DNA of 39,400 nt from Blattamonas nauphoetae (lineage: Eukaryota > Preaxostyla > Oxymonadida), in contig JARBJD010000508.1 in the NCBI GenBank assembly GCA_033064195.1, positions 1 to 39,400 on the forward strand, read 5' to 3'. Shown here in pieces: positions 11,715-19,689 of the stretch. Made by a program: the position numbers and the translations under genes. The first letter of the stretch is position 1. Each line of letters begins with the position of its first letter. The notes beneath the pieces were generated by a model. That model was given only the letters and a program-made list of their open reading frames with translations, was not told the origin of the DNA and searched no databases.

Positions 11715-12610
11715 CATTATACCAATTTCACAGATGCAGGATCCAATAGAGAGAAATCCCTTCTTCACACCAACCGTGTTCAACCACCCTGTGAGGGAGA
11801 TCAGACAGAATGAACCGACGACACAGCAAGTTCTCAATAAGTTGGGACAAATGAAAGGATTGTTTGATCATCAACAGAGAAATGATTCAGAAGATGAACA
11901 GATCAAAGCTGAGAACTCAAGAATGAAAAATCAAAAGCAGATGGAACACTTTATTACATCACACATTCTGGATGCAAATAAAATGAACAGAGACACATTC
12001 GTTCGAGCCTCGATAAACAGAAAGATTGCGAACGAAGATCTTGACTTCATTCTGACTCACACAAAACAAATCCCATTCGGAGGAAGATCATTTCAGGATT
12101 GGTATGAGGAATTTGATCACAGATGGAGTGTAGCACATCCGAGGAAAATTCAGAGAGAAAAAGGAGGTGATGCGATGAGAATTGATCCTCCAATGATTCC
12201 AAAAACAACGGAAAAAATTGTGTATCCATTTCGATCAAAGATGCAGTTCATGTCCAAAGCAATAACAGGTGATCCACAGAAGACATCAGACAGAAAGGTT
12301 CCTCAGAATTGTGATCGACCTTATTTCTCTCCCAAGTTCGGATCATGGGAAATTGATCTCGTTTTCATTCAATCACCAACTTCGAAAACAGTGTTGCAGA
12401 TATACCTCTTCGCAATTAACATCAACACCAAATACCTGGTTGTCATTCCTGTTCCGGATAAATCATGGAGCAAAGTCAAGACTGCAATCAACGATCTGAT
12501 AAATCATCGTGGAGTTCATGTCAACAACATTCGAGGTGATGGTGAAGCAGCATGGACAAGTAGAGAAGCATCAGAGTTTTTCAAGGATCAGAATGTCAGT
12601 ACAGTCTGAA

Positions 12611-12792
12611 TAGTTCAAAGTCGAACAAAAATAGTTCAAAGTCGAAGTTAATAGTTCAAAGTCGAAATGAAATAATTCAAAGTCGAAGTAAATAATTCAA
12701 AGTCGAAGTGAAATAATTCAAAGTCGAAGTGAAATAATTCAAAGTCGAAGTGAAATAATTCAAAGTCGAAGTGAAATATTTCAAAGTCGAAG
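12611..12792 (+). repeat. Left subrepeat array of the foldback element
   Basis: Nine tandem copies of TTCAAAGTCGAA, spaced 19-22 bp by A/T-rich linkers such as GTGAAATAA. The array is the inverted counterpart of 13294-13518. Confidence 0.85.
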
Positions 12793-13293
12793 GACCAAAT
12801 TTTTGGACCAATTTGTTCTTGTGAACCTCACACACCACCCTTTCATGCTCACAAAACCTGACTCAATGATCATGGTACTGGCTAATCAAGTGTCATCCGA
12901 CATCATTCAACACTTTCTCGGCTATAGTTCACATTTTAAAACTCATTTCACAGTAATTCTTCGTCTAAGCCCAGAAAAACCAACAAATCAGATCCAGGAC
13001 AAGATGATCAAGGCAAAAAGTCTCCATAATTTGTCACACCGATGACTCCTTCACGCCTCTCAAACAGCAGTCCAATCCTACAACCATTTGTGTATCACAG
13101 AATGTTTTTTCTCAGACCAATGAAGTGACTTTTTTCATCTACAAAGCTCAAAATCACTTCAGAAAGCATGAATGGATTGTTTACAAACCTGAAAAACGTA
13201 TTCACCCGATTACACACATGGGTACAAAAAGGTCACAGTAGAAATAGATGGAATTATGTGCTGCTTTCGGAGGCTAAAGGAAAAAAAACTGTG

Positions 13294-13518
13294 TTTCGAC
13301 TTTGAATTATTTCATTTCGACTTTGAATTATTTCATTTCGACTTTGAATTATTTCACTTCGACTTTGAATTATTTCACTTCGACTTTGAATTATTTCATT
13401 TCGACTTTGAATTGTTAACTTCGACTTTGAACTATTTCATTTCGACTTTGAATTATTTACTTCGACTTTGAATTATTTCACTTCGACTTTGAATTATTTT
13501 TGTTCGACTTTGAACTAT
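13294..13518 (-). repeat. Right subrepeat array of the foldback element
   Basis: Eleven tandem copies of TTCGACTTTGAA on the plus strand. The reading frames through it, which give FDFELFH repeats, are by-products of the repeat. Confidence 0.85.
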
Positions 13519-14117
13519 TCAGACTGTACATATTTCACAAGCTCACCATTCACAAATCATAATCGAATTGTCTATCGAGTGATCAGAACAATCAGAGATG
13601 GATTCCAAGACAATGCGACACAAATGGCAAATCATTCAATGATGAATCAGATGGTGGAATACTACAACATGACTCCACATCGAGCGTACTGGAACAAATT
13701 CACACCAGAGCAAGCTCAAAATAATCGTGAAATTGAAGCACTGTACATCTCCAGTTGTGAAGAGCAATTGAAGAACCTCCAAAGACAACAGACATCACAG
13801 ATGTTATGGAAATACAAACCAGGAAACATTCTGTTGATTCACCTTGATTTGGACAAGACTGTTGCCAAATTTCAGAAGAAGAGAAGGCAGTTTCAATTCG
13901 TGGGGAAATTCATTGAATACAAGCACGGTAATGTAGTAGCTACACTACTGAATGGACTGACGTGTCTGTCAAAAGTTGTCTACGTTCCAATCCAACACAC
14001 AAAATATCATGCAGACTCAATTGACGACTTAACTCCAGAGTTCATTGCGGAATTCGGTCTTCTCTGACCTCAGCACTTCGTTCGCTTTAATTTGGCGTAA
14101 CTTCAATAATGTTTCAA

Positions 14118-14136
14118 ATATTTTTATTTCACTTAA
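14118..14136 (+). promoter_or_regulatory. Polinton start motif before coiled-coil gene
   Basis: ATATTTTTATTTCACTTAA abuts ATG 14137, 50 bp after the integrase region ends. Confidence 0.5.
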
Positions 14137-14463
14137 ATGTCATCACTGAAAATATTAGAACCGTTTGATCCTGAGCAGAAAGAGTTCACAAACATCCACG
14201 ACTTTCAGAGATACTTAGAGAAGAATAGAAAAGAACTGAATGAGTACACAACACAGAAACTGAATAGGATGATTCAAATTGATGGATACAGAATAACAAA
14301 AATAAGAGGTGAGATAGCACTGAGGAAACGATATGTTGATGCTTCCACTCCTCCTAATTCACAATCGATTGATCAAAGATTATCAGACATTGAAGAATCA
14401 ATTCGAGCGCTGACTGACTCAATTGGAAACCTTATTCAAGAATTATCGGACAGTCCGGTTTAA
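14137..14463 (+). CDS. Small coiled-coil protein, unknown function
   Basis: This is a 108-residue, highly charged protein. Residues about 22-70 are helical and rich in K, E and R (RYLEKNRKELNEYTTQKLNR). A Pro/Ser linker (STPPNS) follows, then a heptad-like C-terminal helix (about residues 80-105, IDQRLSDIEESIRALTDSIG) typical of a coiled coil. I do not recognise a family. Its last 21 bp overlap the 3' end of the minus-strand ATPase gene, so the two genes converge. Its position and own start motif make it a genuine element gene, perhaps structural or an oligomeric accessory factor; this is inference. Confidence 0.7.
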   Translation: MSSLKILEPFDPEQKEFTNIHDFQRYLEKNRKELNEYTTQKLNRMIQIDGYRITKIRGEIALRKRYVDASTPPNSQSIDQRLSDIEESIRALTDSIGNLIQELSDSPV

Positions 14464-15324
14464 CCCTTCTTTGTTGATCTCATTCAGTGCAACTCCATCT
14501 GTGTTGTATCGAAGAATGATTGCTTCACACTTTTGTTTTCGTTGGTAGACATTCCAGAACTGTCGAATGTCAATTGGTGAGTTCAACTGAGGATAGACTC
14601 TGCTGATTCGTTCCTTGTTGAATCCTCCAAAAATCCACATCGAATCAATGTTTGACTTCATGTCTGCTGACAAACTGAAGAGCTCATGCATTGTCAGAAA
14701 GAATGTGAATTTCGGTTGTCGATTCTCCAGTAACAAGTCCATCATTGTCATTCTATTTTTGGATGCTCTTCGTTCACCTAGGATTCGACGACAGTCATCA
14801 AGAAGGATAATCGTTTGGAGATTCTTAACTGAGAAGTCATCAATATAAAGTGAGTCAAAGAGATTCTCTCTGCATTCATCAGTGATTCTGTTTTGCCACT
14901 GATTGTCAATAATCTCTTCATAAGCAGCTTTCGATTCAGAGAGTTCCAACAGAAATGGAAGTGCATCATCATATTTGACTTTGACAAAAGGAACGTTCAG
15001 TATTGGTTTGAACTTGTCGAATGTAGGATCAATGTTCTTATCAGTCACGAAGACAAAGAGATGGAACAGTTCATTCCTAACTCGAACATTCTGGAGCTTG
15101 GCAACTTCCCGAAGAGCATTAAAGGTTTTTCCACTTCCTTTATTCCCAACAAGGACATTAACACTGTTGCGATTGAAGTTTAGGTCTGGATGAATCTGTG
15201 ATTGCACTTCATGAGAAACATTTCTATGTGACGCTTCACTCAATTTTGCATTCACATAGGCTGTTAGAGACAAGGGTTCCACCCTCCGCGAAACCTCTGG
15301 TTTAGCCATATTCGATTTGTTCAT
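14443..15324 (-). CDS. A32/FtsK-HerA-type genome-packaging ATPase
   Basis: This 293-residue protein has a clear Walker A (LVGNKGSGKTFNAL, about residues 58-71) and a Walker B (TIILLDDCR, about residues 170-178). A following FFLTMHELFSLSADMKSNID stretch fits the sensor region of viral packaging ATPases. It is close to the usual size of Polinton, virophage and poxvirus A32-like ATPases, which pump DNA into capsids. It is transcribed opposite to its neighbours, converging with the coiled-coil gene on its 3' side and sharing a 61-bp divergent intergenic region with the gene at 15386. The start at 15324 is followed by a second Met six codons on, so the exact start is uncertain. Confidence 0.88.
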   Translation of the reverse strand: MNKSNMAKPEVSRRVEPLSLTAYVNAKLSEASHRNVSHEVQSQIHPDLNFNRNSVNVLVGNKGSGKTFNALREVAKLQNVRVRNELFHLFVFVTDKNIDPTFDKFKPILNVPFVKVKYDDALPFLLELSESKAAYEEIIDNQWQNRITDECRENLFDSLYIDDFSVKNLQTIILLDDCRRILGERRASKNRMTMMDLLLENRQPKFTFFLTMHELFSLSADMKSNIDSMWIFGGFNKERISRVYPQLNSPIDIRQFWNVYQRKQKCEAIILRYNTDGVALNEINKEGLNRTVR

Positions 15325-15385
15325 TTGTGATTTAACTCTAATTAAAATATACTTTTGGTTTTTTTATTTTGTATGAAAACACACA
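15325..15385. promoter_or_regulatory. Divergent promoter region, ATPase and 320-aa gene
   Basis: On the plus strand TTTTTTTATTTTG (15359-15371) lies 14 bp before ATG 15386. On the minus strand TATATTTTAATT lies shortly before the ATPase start. The 61-bp gap therefore holds one motif for each direction. Confidence 0.5.
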
Positions 15386-16348
15386 ATGTCACAAAAGATA
15401 GTGTACGTTCAACCACAAAGAAAAGCACAAGCGAAGAAACCAAGAATGAGATACGCAGCAGAGACTCAAGCAGCATTGAAACGAATCTATGCCGATGATG
15501 ATATTCAAACCAGACGCAATGATGCTCTGTGTAGTCTTCCATCAGCTCGTGAGTATATTGCGAGAACTGGACGAAATTGGACTGCGAAAGTAGAACAATA
15601 TGGACAAGTTCCTGATGTGATGGTCTCCGATAATGATACTGGAGATCTGATTGCAGTCAATGGTGCCATGCTAACTCCATACAACAGTAGACCAGTCAAA
15701 GAGACATACTATGCAATGAATCCAACACCAGATATGCGAAGACTGAAACCATACACATCATTCAATCAAGAAAATGGAAGGAAAATCAAAGCGGTGCACA
15801 GGAATTTCCTCAAGAATGGAACATACGATTTACCAACCAATTATCGAGACATCAGCTATGAAGAGATGAAGACTAAACGATCTCAACAACCATATGCAAT
15901 AATGAAGAAAGTTGTTGGCGACTTCATGACAAGTGTATTGGGAATAACTCGTGCAAGTCAAGGAAACCCCGCAAATCTTGAGAAACATGTCATAGACAAT
16001 ATGGTGTTCAATTCGATTCAATCGAAAGTAGCATCACAAATGTGGGACAAATGGCTTCATGATCATGTACAGGACTACAATCCCAGTATGAAACAAAAGA
16101 AAGCTTTCAAAGATCAGATTTATCCAGTTTTTCTCCAAATGATCACTCAAGACTCAAATTTCTTAAAAGAATACTTCAATCACTATTCAGATGACATATC
16201 GACACTTTGCAATAAGCTGACATTCGAAGCCTATGCAACAAGAACAGATGATGATCTCGATCAGTACCAAACTGAGATGCCTGGATATTATCGATTTGCA
16301 CAGTTGGACAGTTCTGGAATGGGAGAAATCGATCGAGCAGAAAAGTGA
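15386..16348 (+). CDS. Unassigned Polinton protein, 320 aa
   Basis: I do not recognise a family. The N-terminus is strongly basic (QRKAQAKKPRMRYAAETQ, residues about 10-28). The middle is mixed alpha/beta with many aromatic residues (KETYYAMNP, residues about 109-117). The C-terminal 120 residues are mostly helical and end acidic. Only two cysteines are present and no protease, nuclease or nucleotide-binding motif is visible. It sits between the packaging ATPase and the small virion-like proteins, where Polintons keep structural or maturation genes, so a virion role is likely but unproven. The start is set by the motif at 15359-15371. Confidence 0.7.
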   Translation: MSQKIVYVQPQRKAQAKKPRMRYAAETQAALKRIYADDDIQTRRNDALCSLPSAREYIARTGRNWTAKVEQYGQVPDVMVSDNDTGDLIAVNGAMLTPYNSRPVKETYYAMNPTPDMRRLKPYTSFNQENGRKIKAVHRNFLKNGTYDLPTNYRDISYEEMKTKRSQQPYAIMKKVVGDFMTSVLGITRASQGNPANLEKHVIDNMVFNSIQSKVASQMWDKWLHDHVQDYNPSMKQKKAFKDQIYPVFLQMITQDSNFLKEYFNHYSDDISTLCNKLTFEAYATRTDDDLDQYQTEMPGYYRFAQLDSSGMGEIDRAEK

Positions 16349-16367
16349 ATTTAAAAACATTAATATA

Positions 16368-16391
16368 TATTTTTTATTTTTATAGAAAGTG
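16368..16391 (+). promoter_or_regulatory. Polinton start motif before 208-aa gene
   Basis: ATATTTTTTATTTTTATAG lies just before ATG 16392. This favours the ATG at 16392 over the GTG one codon upstream. Confidence 0.5.
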
Positions 16392-17018
16392 ATGCAACCA
16401 ATTCTAAGTTGTCAATTTACAAAACACACAAGTTCTTCTTCAGTACCAACATCAATCACCAACAATGTCATCATCGAGGATAGGAGCAAAGCTGGCGTAG
16501 ATAATAGAGGATCGAAGATGGAGATGGTCTCGCTAGAGGCTTCGAACCCTCCTTTGGGGAGAGAAAGAGTATGCTCTGAGCCTGTGGTCACTAATGAACG
16601 TGGAGCTTACGATCCACCACTGGAGACATATCCATCAGCACCAATTCAGAGCCGTTCCATTCCACTCCGAGAATACACGTCTAACATTTCAGCATTCAAA
16701 GATCAACTATTGCTAGTTTACAAGAATGCATTCGCGTGTGAAAAGAAACTACTGAATAATCTCATTGAACCTTCGAAGAAACTGATCACAAACCAAAGTG
16801 ATTTATGTGCTCTGATTGCGACACTCACTGGGATCAATGATGTGGTGATTGAACTGGATGACCTGTCTGACAAGTGCCTATGTCTGAATAAACTACCAGT
16901 GTTTCGAACCATTTTCAAGATCCTTGTTGGAGGAAAAGACATGAGTATTGCCTACAATGAAGCATACAACACCATTCTCAATTATGGCATTTCTCTGACG
17001 AAAGCTATACCCCGTTAG
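16392..17018 (+). CDS. Unassigned Polinton protein, 208 aa
   Basis: The first 95 or so residues are Ser/Thr/Pro-rich and probably disordered (HTSSSSVPTSITNN, then PLETYPSAPIQSRSIPLREY). The remaining 110 form a predicted helical bundle with hydrophobic stretches such as DLCALIATLTGINDVVIELD and KLPVFRTIFKILVGG. There is no recognised domain. The two-part design, a flexible arm plus helical domain, is common in virion cement or internal proteins, but that is analogy only. It lies 43 bp after the 320-aa gene and 71 bp before the first MAPG gene, in the same direction. Confidence 0.68.
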   Translation: MQPILSCQFTKHTSSSSVPTSITNNVIIEDRSKAGVDNRGSKMEMVSLEASNPPLGRERVCSEPVVTNERGAYDPPLETYPSAPIQSRSIPLREYTSNISAFKDQLLLVYKNAFACEKKLLNNLIEPSKKLITNQSDLCALIATLTGINDVVIELDDLSDKCLCLNKLPVFRTIFKILVGGKDMSIAYNEAYNTILNYGISLTKAIPR

Positions 17019-17069
17019 GGCAGAAATCTCTTCTGAGAGTTTTTCCTTGCTACAATTATAAATGAATTG

Positions 17070-17089
17070 TATTTTTTATTTTTACATAA
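17070..17089 (+). promoter_or_regulatory. Polinton start motif before first MAPG gene
   Basis: GTATTTTTTATTTTTACATA directly precedes ATG 17090. Confidence 0.55.
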
Positions 17090-17398
17090 ATGGCACCAGG
17101 AAGTTTCAACAAACTCAAAAATATCGGCAAGCAATTCTTTCAATTCATCAAACCTCTAGCTCCAACATTGCTTCAAGTCGGTGGTGGATTGCTCTCTCAA
17201 ACGAACAGTAAATTCGGACAAACAGCAGGTGGAATACTCAATGGATTAGGAGGAATGATGGACGTTTATCAACAAAAGAAGGCGATCAATCGTCAACAAA
17301 AACCGCAGATGATTGAGTACGAACCACCTCGAAATGGACGATTCTCAAATGATGATATGCCACTCTCGTCAAATTCCAAAATTCAATTCAAAGGATAA
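17090..17398 (+). CDS. Small amphipathic Gly-rich protein (MAPG type 1)
   Basis: This 102-residue protein starts MAPGSFNKLKNIGKQFFQFI, a basic amphipathic helix. It continues with a hydrophobic, Gly-rich middle (APTLLQVGGGLL, then GGILNGLGGMMDVY) and a polar Pro-containing tail. The pattern resembles the small membrane-active or core proteins encoded next to capsid genes in adenoviruses, virophages and Polintons, but I see no alignable family motif. The next gene begins with the same MAPG and a similar helix, so the two are probably diverged duplicates or functional partners. Confidence 0.68.
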   Translation: MAPGSFNKLKNIGKQFFQFIKPLAPTLLQVGGGLLSQTNSKFGQTAGGILNGLGGMMDVYQQKKAINRQQKPQMIEYEPPRNGRFSNDDMPLSSNSKIQFKG

Positions 17399-17417
17399 AC
17401 ATTCACTAGTATTCGAA

Positions 17418-17436
17418 TATTTTTATTTTCCTAAAA
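17418..17436 (+). promoter_or_regulatory. Polinton start motif before second MAPG gene
   Basis: ATATTTTTATTTTCCTAAA abuts ATG 17437, 19 bp after the previous stop. Confidence 0.55.
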
Positions 17437-17736
17437 ATGGCACCAGGTTGGTTGTCAAAATTGGCAGCAGTCGGAAAAAACATACTCAGAGTTGGAGCTC
17501 CATTTCTGAATCTCATTCCCTTCGTTGGACCACTGATTTCTAAGGTAGCACAGACAGGAATTGAAATGATACCAGATGTGAAGTCGGATCAGCAAATCCA
17601 TGCAGAAAAGATGGCACAATATGAGCAAGCGATGAATGAAGGAAACACAGCAGTTGCGAATAAACTAAGAGGAGAAATACTGAGACTTGAAGAAAAAATG
17701 AAACCTAAAGTGAGGAAACAAAAAAAGAAAAAGTAA
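17437..17736 (+). CDS. Small amphipathic basic protein (MAPG type 2)
   Basis: This 99-residue protein starts MAPGWLSKLAAVGKNILRVG, then has a hydrophobic segment (APFLNLIPFVGPLISKVAQT, about residues 21-40). A charged helix (about 50-88, AEKMAQYEQAMNEGNT) and an oligolysine tail follow. The C-terminus suits nucleic-acid contact and the N-terminus membrane or capsid-inner-surface contact. No family is recognised. It lies between the other MAPG gene and the first capsid-like gene, each with its own start motif, so it is most likely a minor virion component. Confidence 0.68.
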   Translation: MAPGWLSKLAAVGKNILRVGAPFLNLIPFVGPLISKVAQTGIEMIPDVKSDQQIHAEKMAQYEQAMNEGNTAVANKLRGEILRLEEKMKPKVRKQKKKK

Positions 17737-17757
17737 CTAGAGTAAAAGCATAAATGT

Positions 17758-17777
17758 AATTTTTTATTTTTGTTAAA
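17758..17777 (+). promoter_or_regulatory. Polinton start motif before first capsid gene
   Basis: AATTTTTTATTTTTGTTAAA abuts ATG 17778, 21 bp after the preceding stop. Confidence 0.55.
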
Positions 17778-19637
17778 ATGAACTCACATTTAACACATCT
17801 GACAAACAAAAGAACTGGAGCATCATCATTGACTGGAAATACCACTGGAAGGATAGAATACACACGAGATGACATTGGCCAAATACAACAGCAACTCATG
17901 TCTGAACATCACATTAATTACCTCATGAATGATGGAGCTCACAGTACTTCTATTCAAGAATTGAAACCATCAGAGAATGCACGATTCTACACAGGACAAG
18001 AGATAATCATTCCGTTGACTGGCAATCAAGACATTTGTCAAATTGATGATTCCTTCATTACGTTCACGATGACAGCAACATTGAGACTCAATAATTGGCA
18101 AACTACAGCTGGTAAGGTTGGATCGTACATGAATGAGAGGATATTCATCTTCGTTGGACTCAAGCATTCAGCATCAATCTTTCGTGACCTTACTGTTCTT
18201 CACAACAATCAGAGAATCATCAGCACAACAAACAATGATGTATCAATGGAATCTCACATCTACAATATGATCAAACCGAAGAGTCAATTGGAGAATCGTA
18301 AGCATTGTCACACACCGTGGAAAAATGCATGGGAACATGATGAATCTGTTGCTGGTGTTTATATTCCACTGTCTGATTTCACAACAACCTCTGGAACAGG
18401 AGTGTTTCAAGACACAATCGATGTACCAATTCGTGTGTCAATCAATCTGGAAGATCTTCTCATTTTCTCAGGAATGACTGACTATCCAAGATGTCTCTTT
18501 GGAGATCTGAAATTGAGTGTTCACATGAACGAAGATGCATTTGTTTGTTGTTCTGTAAATCCTGAACTCACTTTGAAAGATACACTATCATCACTCGTAA
18601 CTGGAACAGCAGCAGCACCAACGATTCAAGCAGCAATTCTCAATTGCATTCAACATCGTCCATATTTCCTAACCAATCTTGTCACCTCATGCACAAAGCA
18701 CTTCGTTCAAATAGGTCAATCATTTCAGCAACCAACAGTTACAAAGGACATTGTTTGTTCAACAGCCAATGTCGTGACAACAGAACCAGAATTTGTGGAT
18801 CAGTACATCTCATTGAACGTCACAAACTATCGGATTGATGATGTGTATTGCATGAGTGTTGGATACAAAATGAAAGATGGTGCGATAAAGAAACTCATGG
18901 AGATGTATCAGAATCGTCCTGGAACAATTCCAGCAGAGAAGATCTCATTCTATCCATTTCAGAAGACACCAACGGCAACAGGAATTGATTGTACTCAGCA
19001 AATGGTTGTTGTGAATGCAAAGGACATTATGCTTCTCTTCCGTCATTACGACAATGAAGTCACTTGCTTCCATAATCCAATGCAGAAGAATATCCAGGTG
19101 ACTTTACAAAACAGGTATTATCCAGAACAACCAACGACAACTATTGGAGCTCGCTTCTATCAATTCGCATTATCGACTCTCAATCTCGATTCATACCTAG
19201 CTGTTCCTGATGACTTGGAGCGATCACTTACAGATTCTCTCGTTGAAGAGAAACTCACTGGTGACGGAACATATCCCAATGAAACAATGACAAGAGTTCG
19301 TCCAGTTCATGACAATACTGACTTCCTTCTGTGCTTTCCTACTCAGAGGAGTGGATGTCCAACAAACTGTAATGATTCGATCAGTTCAAAAGGAAATACT
19401 GCTGTCACTTTAAGATCCCATCCAATCTATCAAGGTAATCTCGATACATACTATAATGTATACAACCCAAGTCAAAGTGGTGGTGATATGACAACATTTA
19501 CACATCCTCCAGCACCGATTCTTGCCACAACTGCTACCACGTGGTGGGTCCTACGATACAGTAATGGTGAACCAAAAGTTGAGTACTACCCAAATCACAC
19601 ACTGAAAGCGTTGCACAAAGATTTAGGAATCATGTAG
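17778..19637 (+). CDS. Capsid-like protein A (double jelly-roll candidate)
   Basis: This 619-residue beta-rich protein is collinear with the next gene's product. Shared blocks include: a polar N-terminus followed by a strand-rich section with GQEIIIPLTG; an FVGLKHSASIFRDLTVLHNN block matching YGYKSSSDAIRDMRLVDSKG in protein B; VPIRVSINLEDLL...YPRCLFGDLKLSVH; and a C-terminal HPIYQGNLDTYY...WWVLRYSNGEP block. The length, repeated strand pattern and place after the small virion proteins suit a Polinton major capsid protein of double jelly-roll type. I base this on architecture, not a diagnostic motif. It reads whole. Confidence 0.7.
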   Translation: MNSHLTHLTNKRTGASSLTGNTTGRIEYTRDDIGQIQQQLMSEHHINYLMNDGAHSTSIQELKPSENARFYTGQEIIIPLTGNQDICQIDDSFITFTMTATLRLNNWQTTAGKVGSYMNERIFIFVGLKHSASIFRDLTVLHNNQRIISTTNNDVSMESHIYNMIKPKSQLENRKHCHTPWKNAWEHDESVAGVYIPLSDFTTTSGTGVFQDTIDVPIRVSINLEDLLIFSGMTDYPRCLFGDLKLSVHMNEDAFVCCSVNPELTLKDTLSSLVTGTAAAPTIQAAILNCIQHRPYFLTNLVTSCTKHFVQIGQSFQQPTVTKDIVCSTANVVTTEPEFVDQYISLNVTNYRIDDVYCMSVGYKMKDGAIKKLMEMYQNRPGTIPAEKISFYPFQKTPTATGIDCTQQMVVVNAKDIMLLFRHYDNEVTCFHNPMQKNIQVTLQNRYYPEQPTTTIGARFYQFALSTLNLDSYLAVPDDLERSLTDSLVEEKLTGDGTYPNETMTRVRPVHDNTDFLLCFPTQRSGCPTNCNDSISSKGNTAVTLRSHPIYQGNLDTYYNVYNPSQSGGDMTTFTHPPAPILATTATTWWVLRYSNGEPKVEYYPNHTLKALHKDLGIM

Positions 19638-19669
19638 AGACAAAACAGTAAAAGAAATTCTTGATATTG

Positions 19670-19689
19670 TATTTTTTATTTTTCTATAA
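19670..19689 (+). promoter_or_regulatory. Polinton start motif before second capsid gene
   Basis: GTATTTTTTATTTTTCTATA lies at 19669-19688, directly before ATG 19690. Confidence 0.55.

Larger units (their letters stand above)
12603..13525. mobile_element. Foldback-type insertion, 923 bp
   Basis: The ends are inverted repeats starting AGTCTGAATAGTTC, each made of tandem copies of a roughly 20-bp unit with core TTCAAAGTCGAA: 9 copies on the left and 11 on the right. A palindromic GTAC flanks both ends (12599-12602 and 13526-13529), consistent with a 4-bp target duplication. The interior (12793-13293) holds only an 80-codon open stretch at 12803-13045 with no recognised domain, so the element is probably non-autonomous. 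Long termini built of subrepeats are the hallmark of foldback elements. Confidence 0.8.
11179..14067 (+). pseudogene. Retrovirus-like integrase, split by a foldback insertion
   Basis: The product inserts the element into host DNA. The N-terminal part (about 200 residues) is Polinton-specific and contains a run of ten aspartates at about 11690-11720. The central part is an rve-type RNase-H-fold domain: FGSWEIDLVF (about 12340) and a following HVNNIRGDGEAAW segment (about 12520) carry the first two acidic catalytic positions. Downstream of the insertion lie the rest of the catalytic fold and a C-terminal SH3-like/chromo-type module (WKYKPGNILLIHLDLDKTVA, about 13810-13870). A 923-bp foldback element (12603-13525) interrupts the gene, so this copy is broken. 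The gene sits between the polymerase and the small coiled-coil gene, within the plus-strand block. Confidence 0.85.

Noticed and set aside
11502-11837. Minus-strand 111-codon frame with a serine run
   Set aside because: It is the antisense shadow of the integrase's Asp run.
12803-13045. 80-codon frame as a transposase inside the foldback element
   Set aside because: Too short, no catalytic or DNA-binding motif, no start signal; the element is better seen as non-autonomous.
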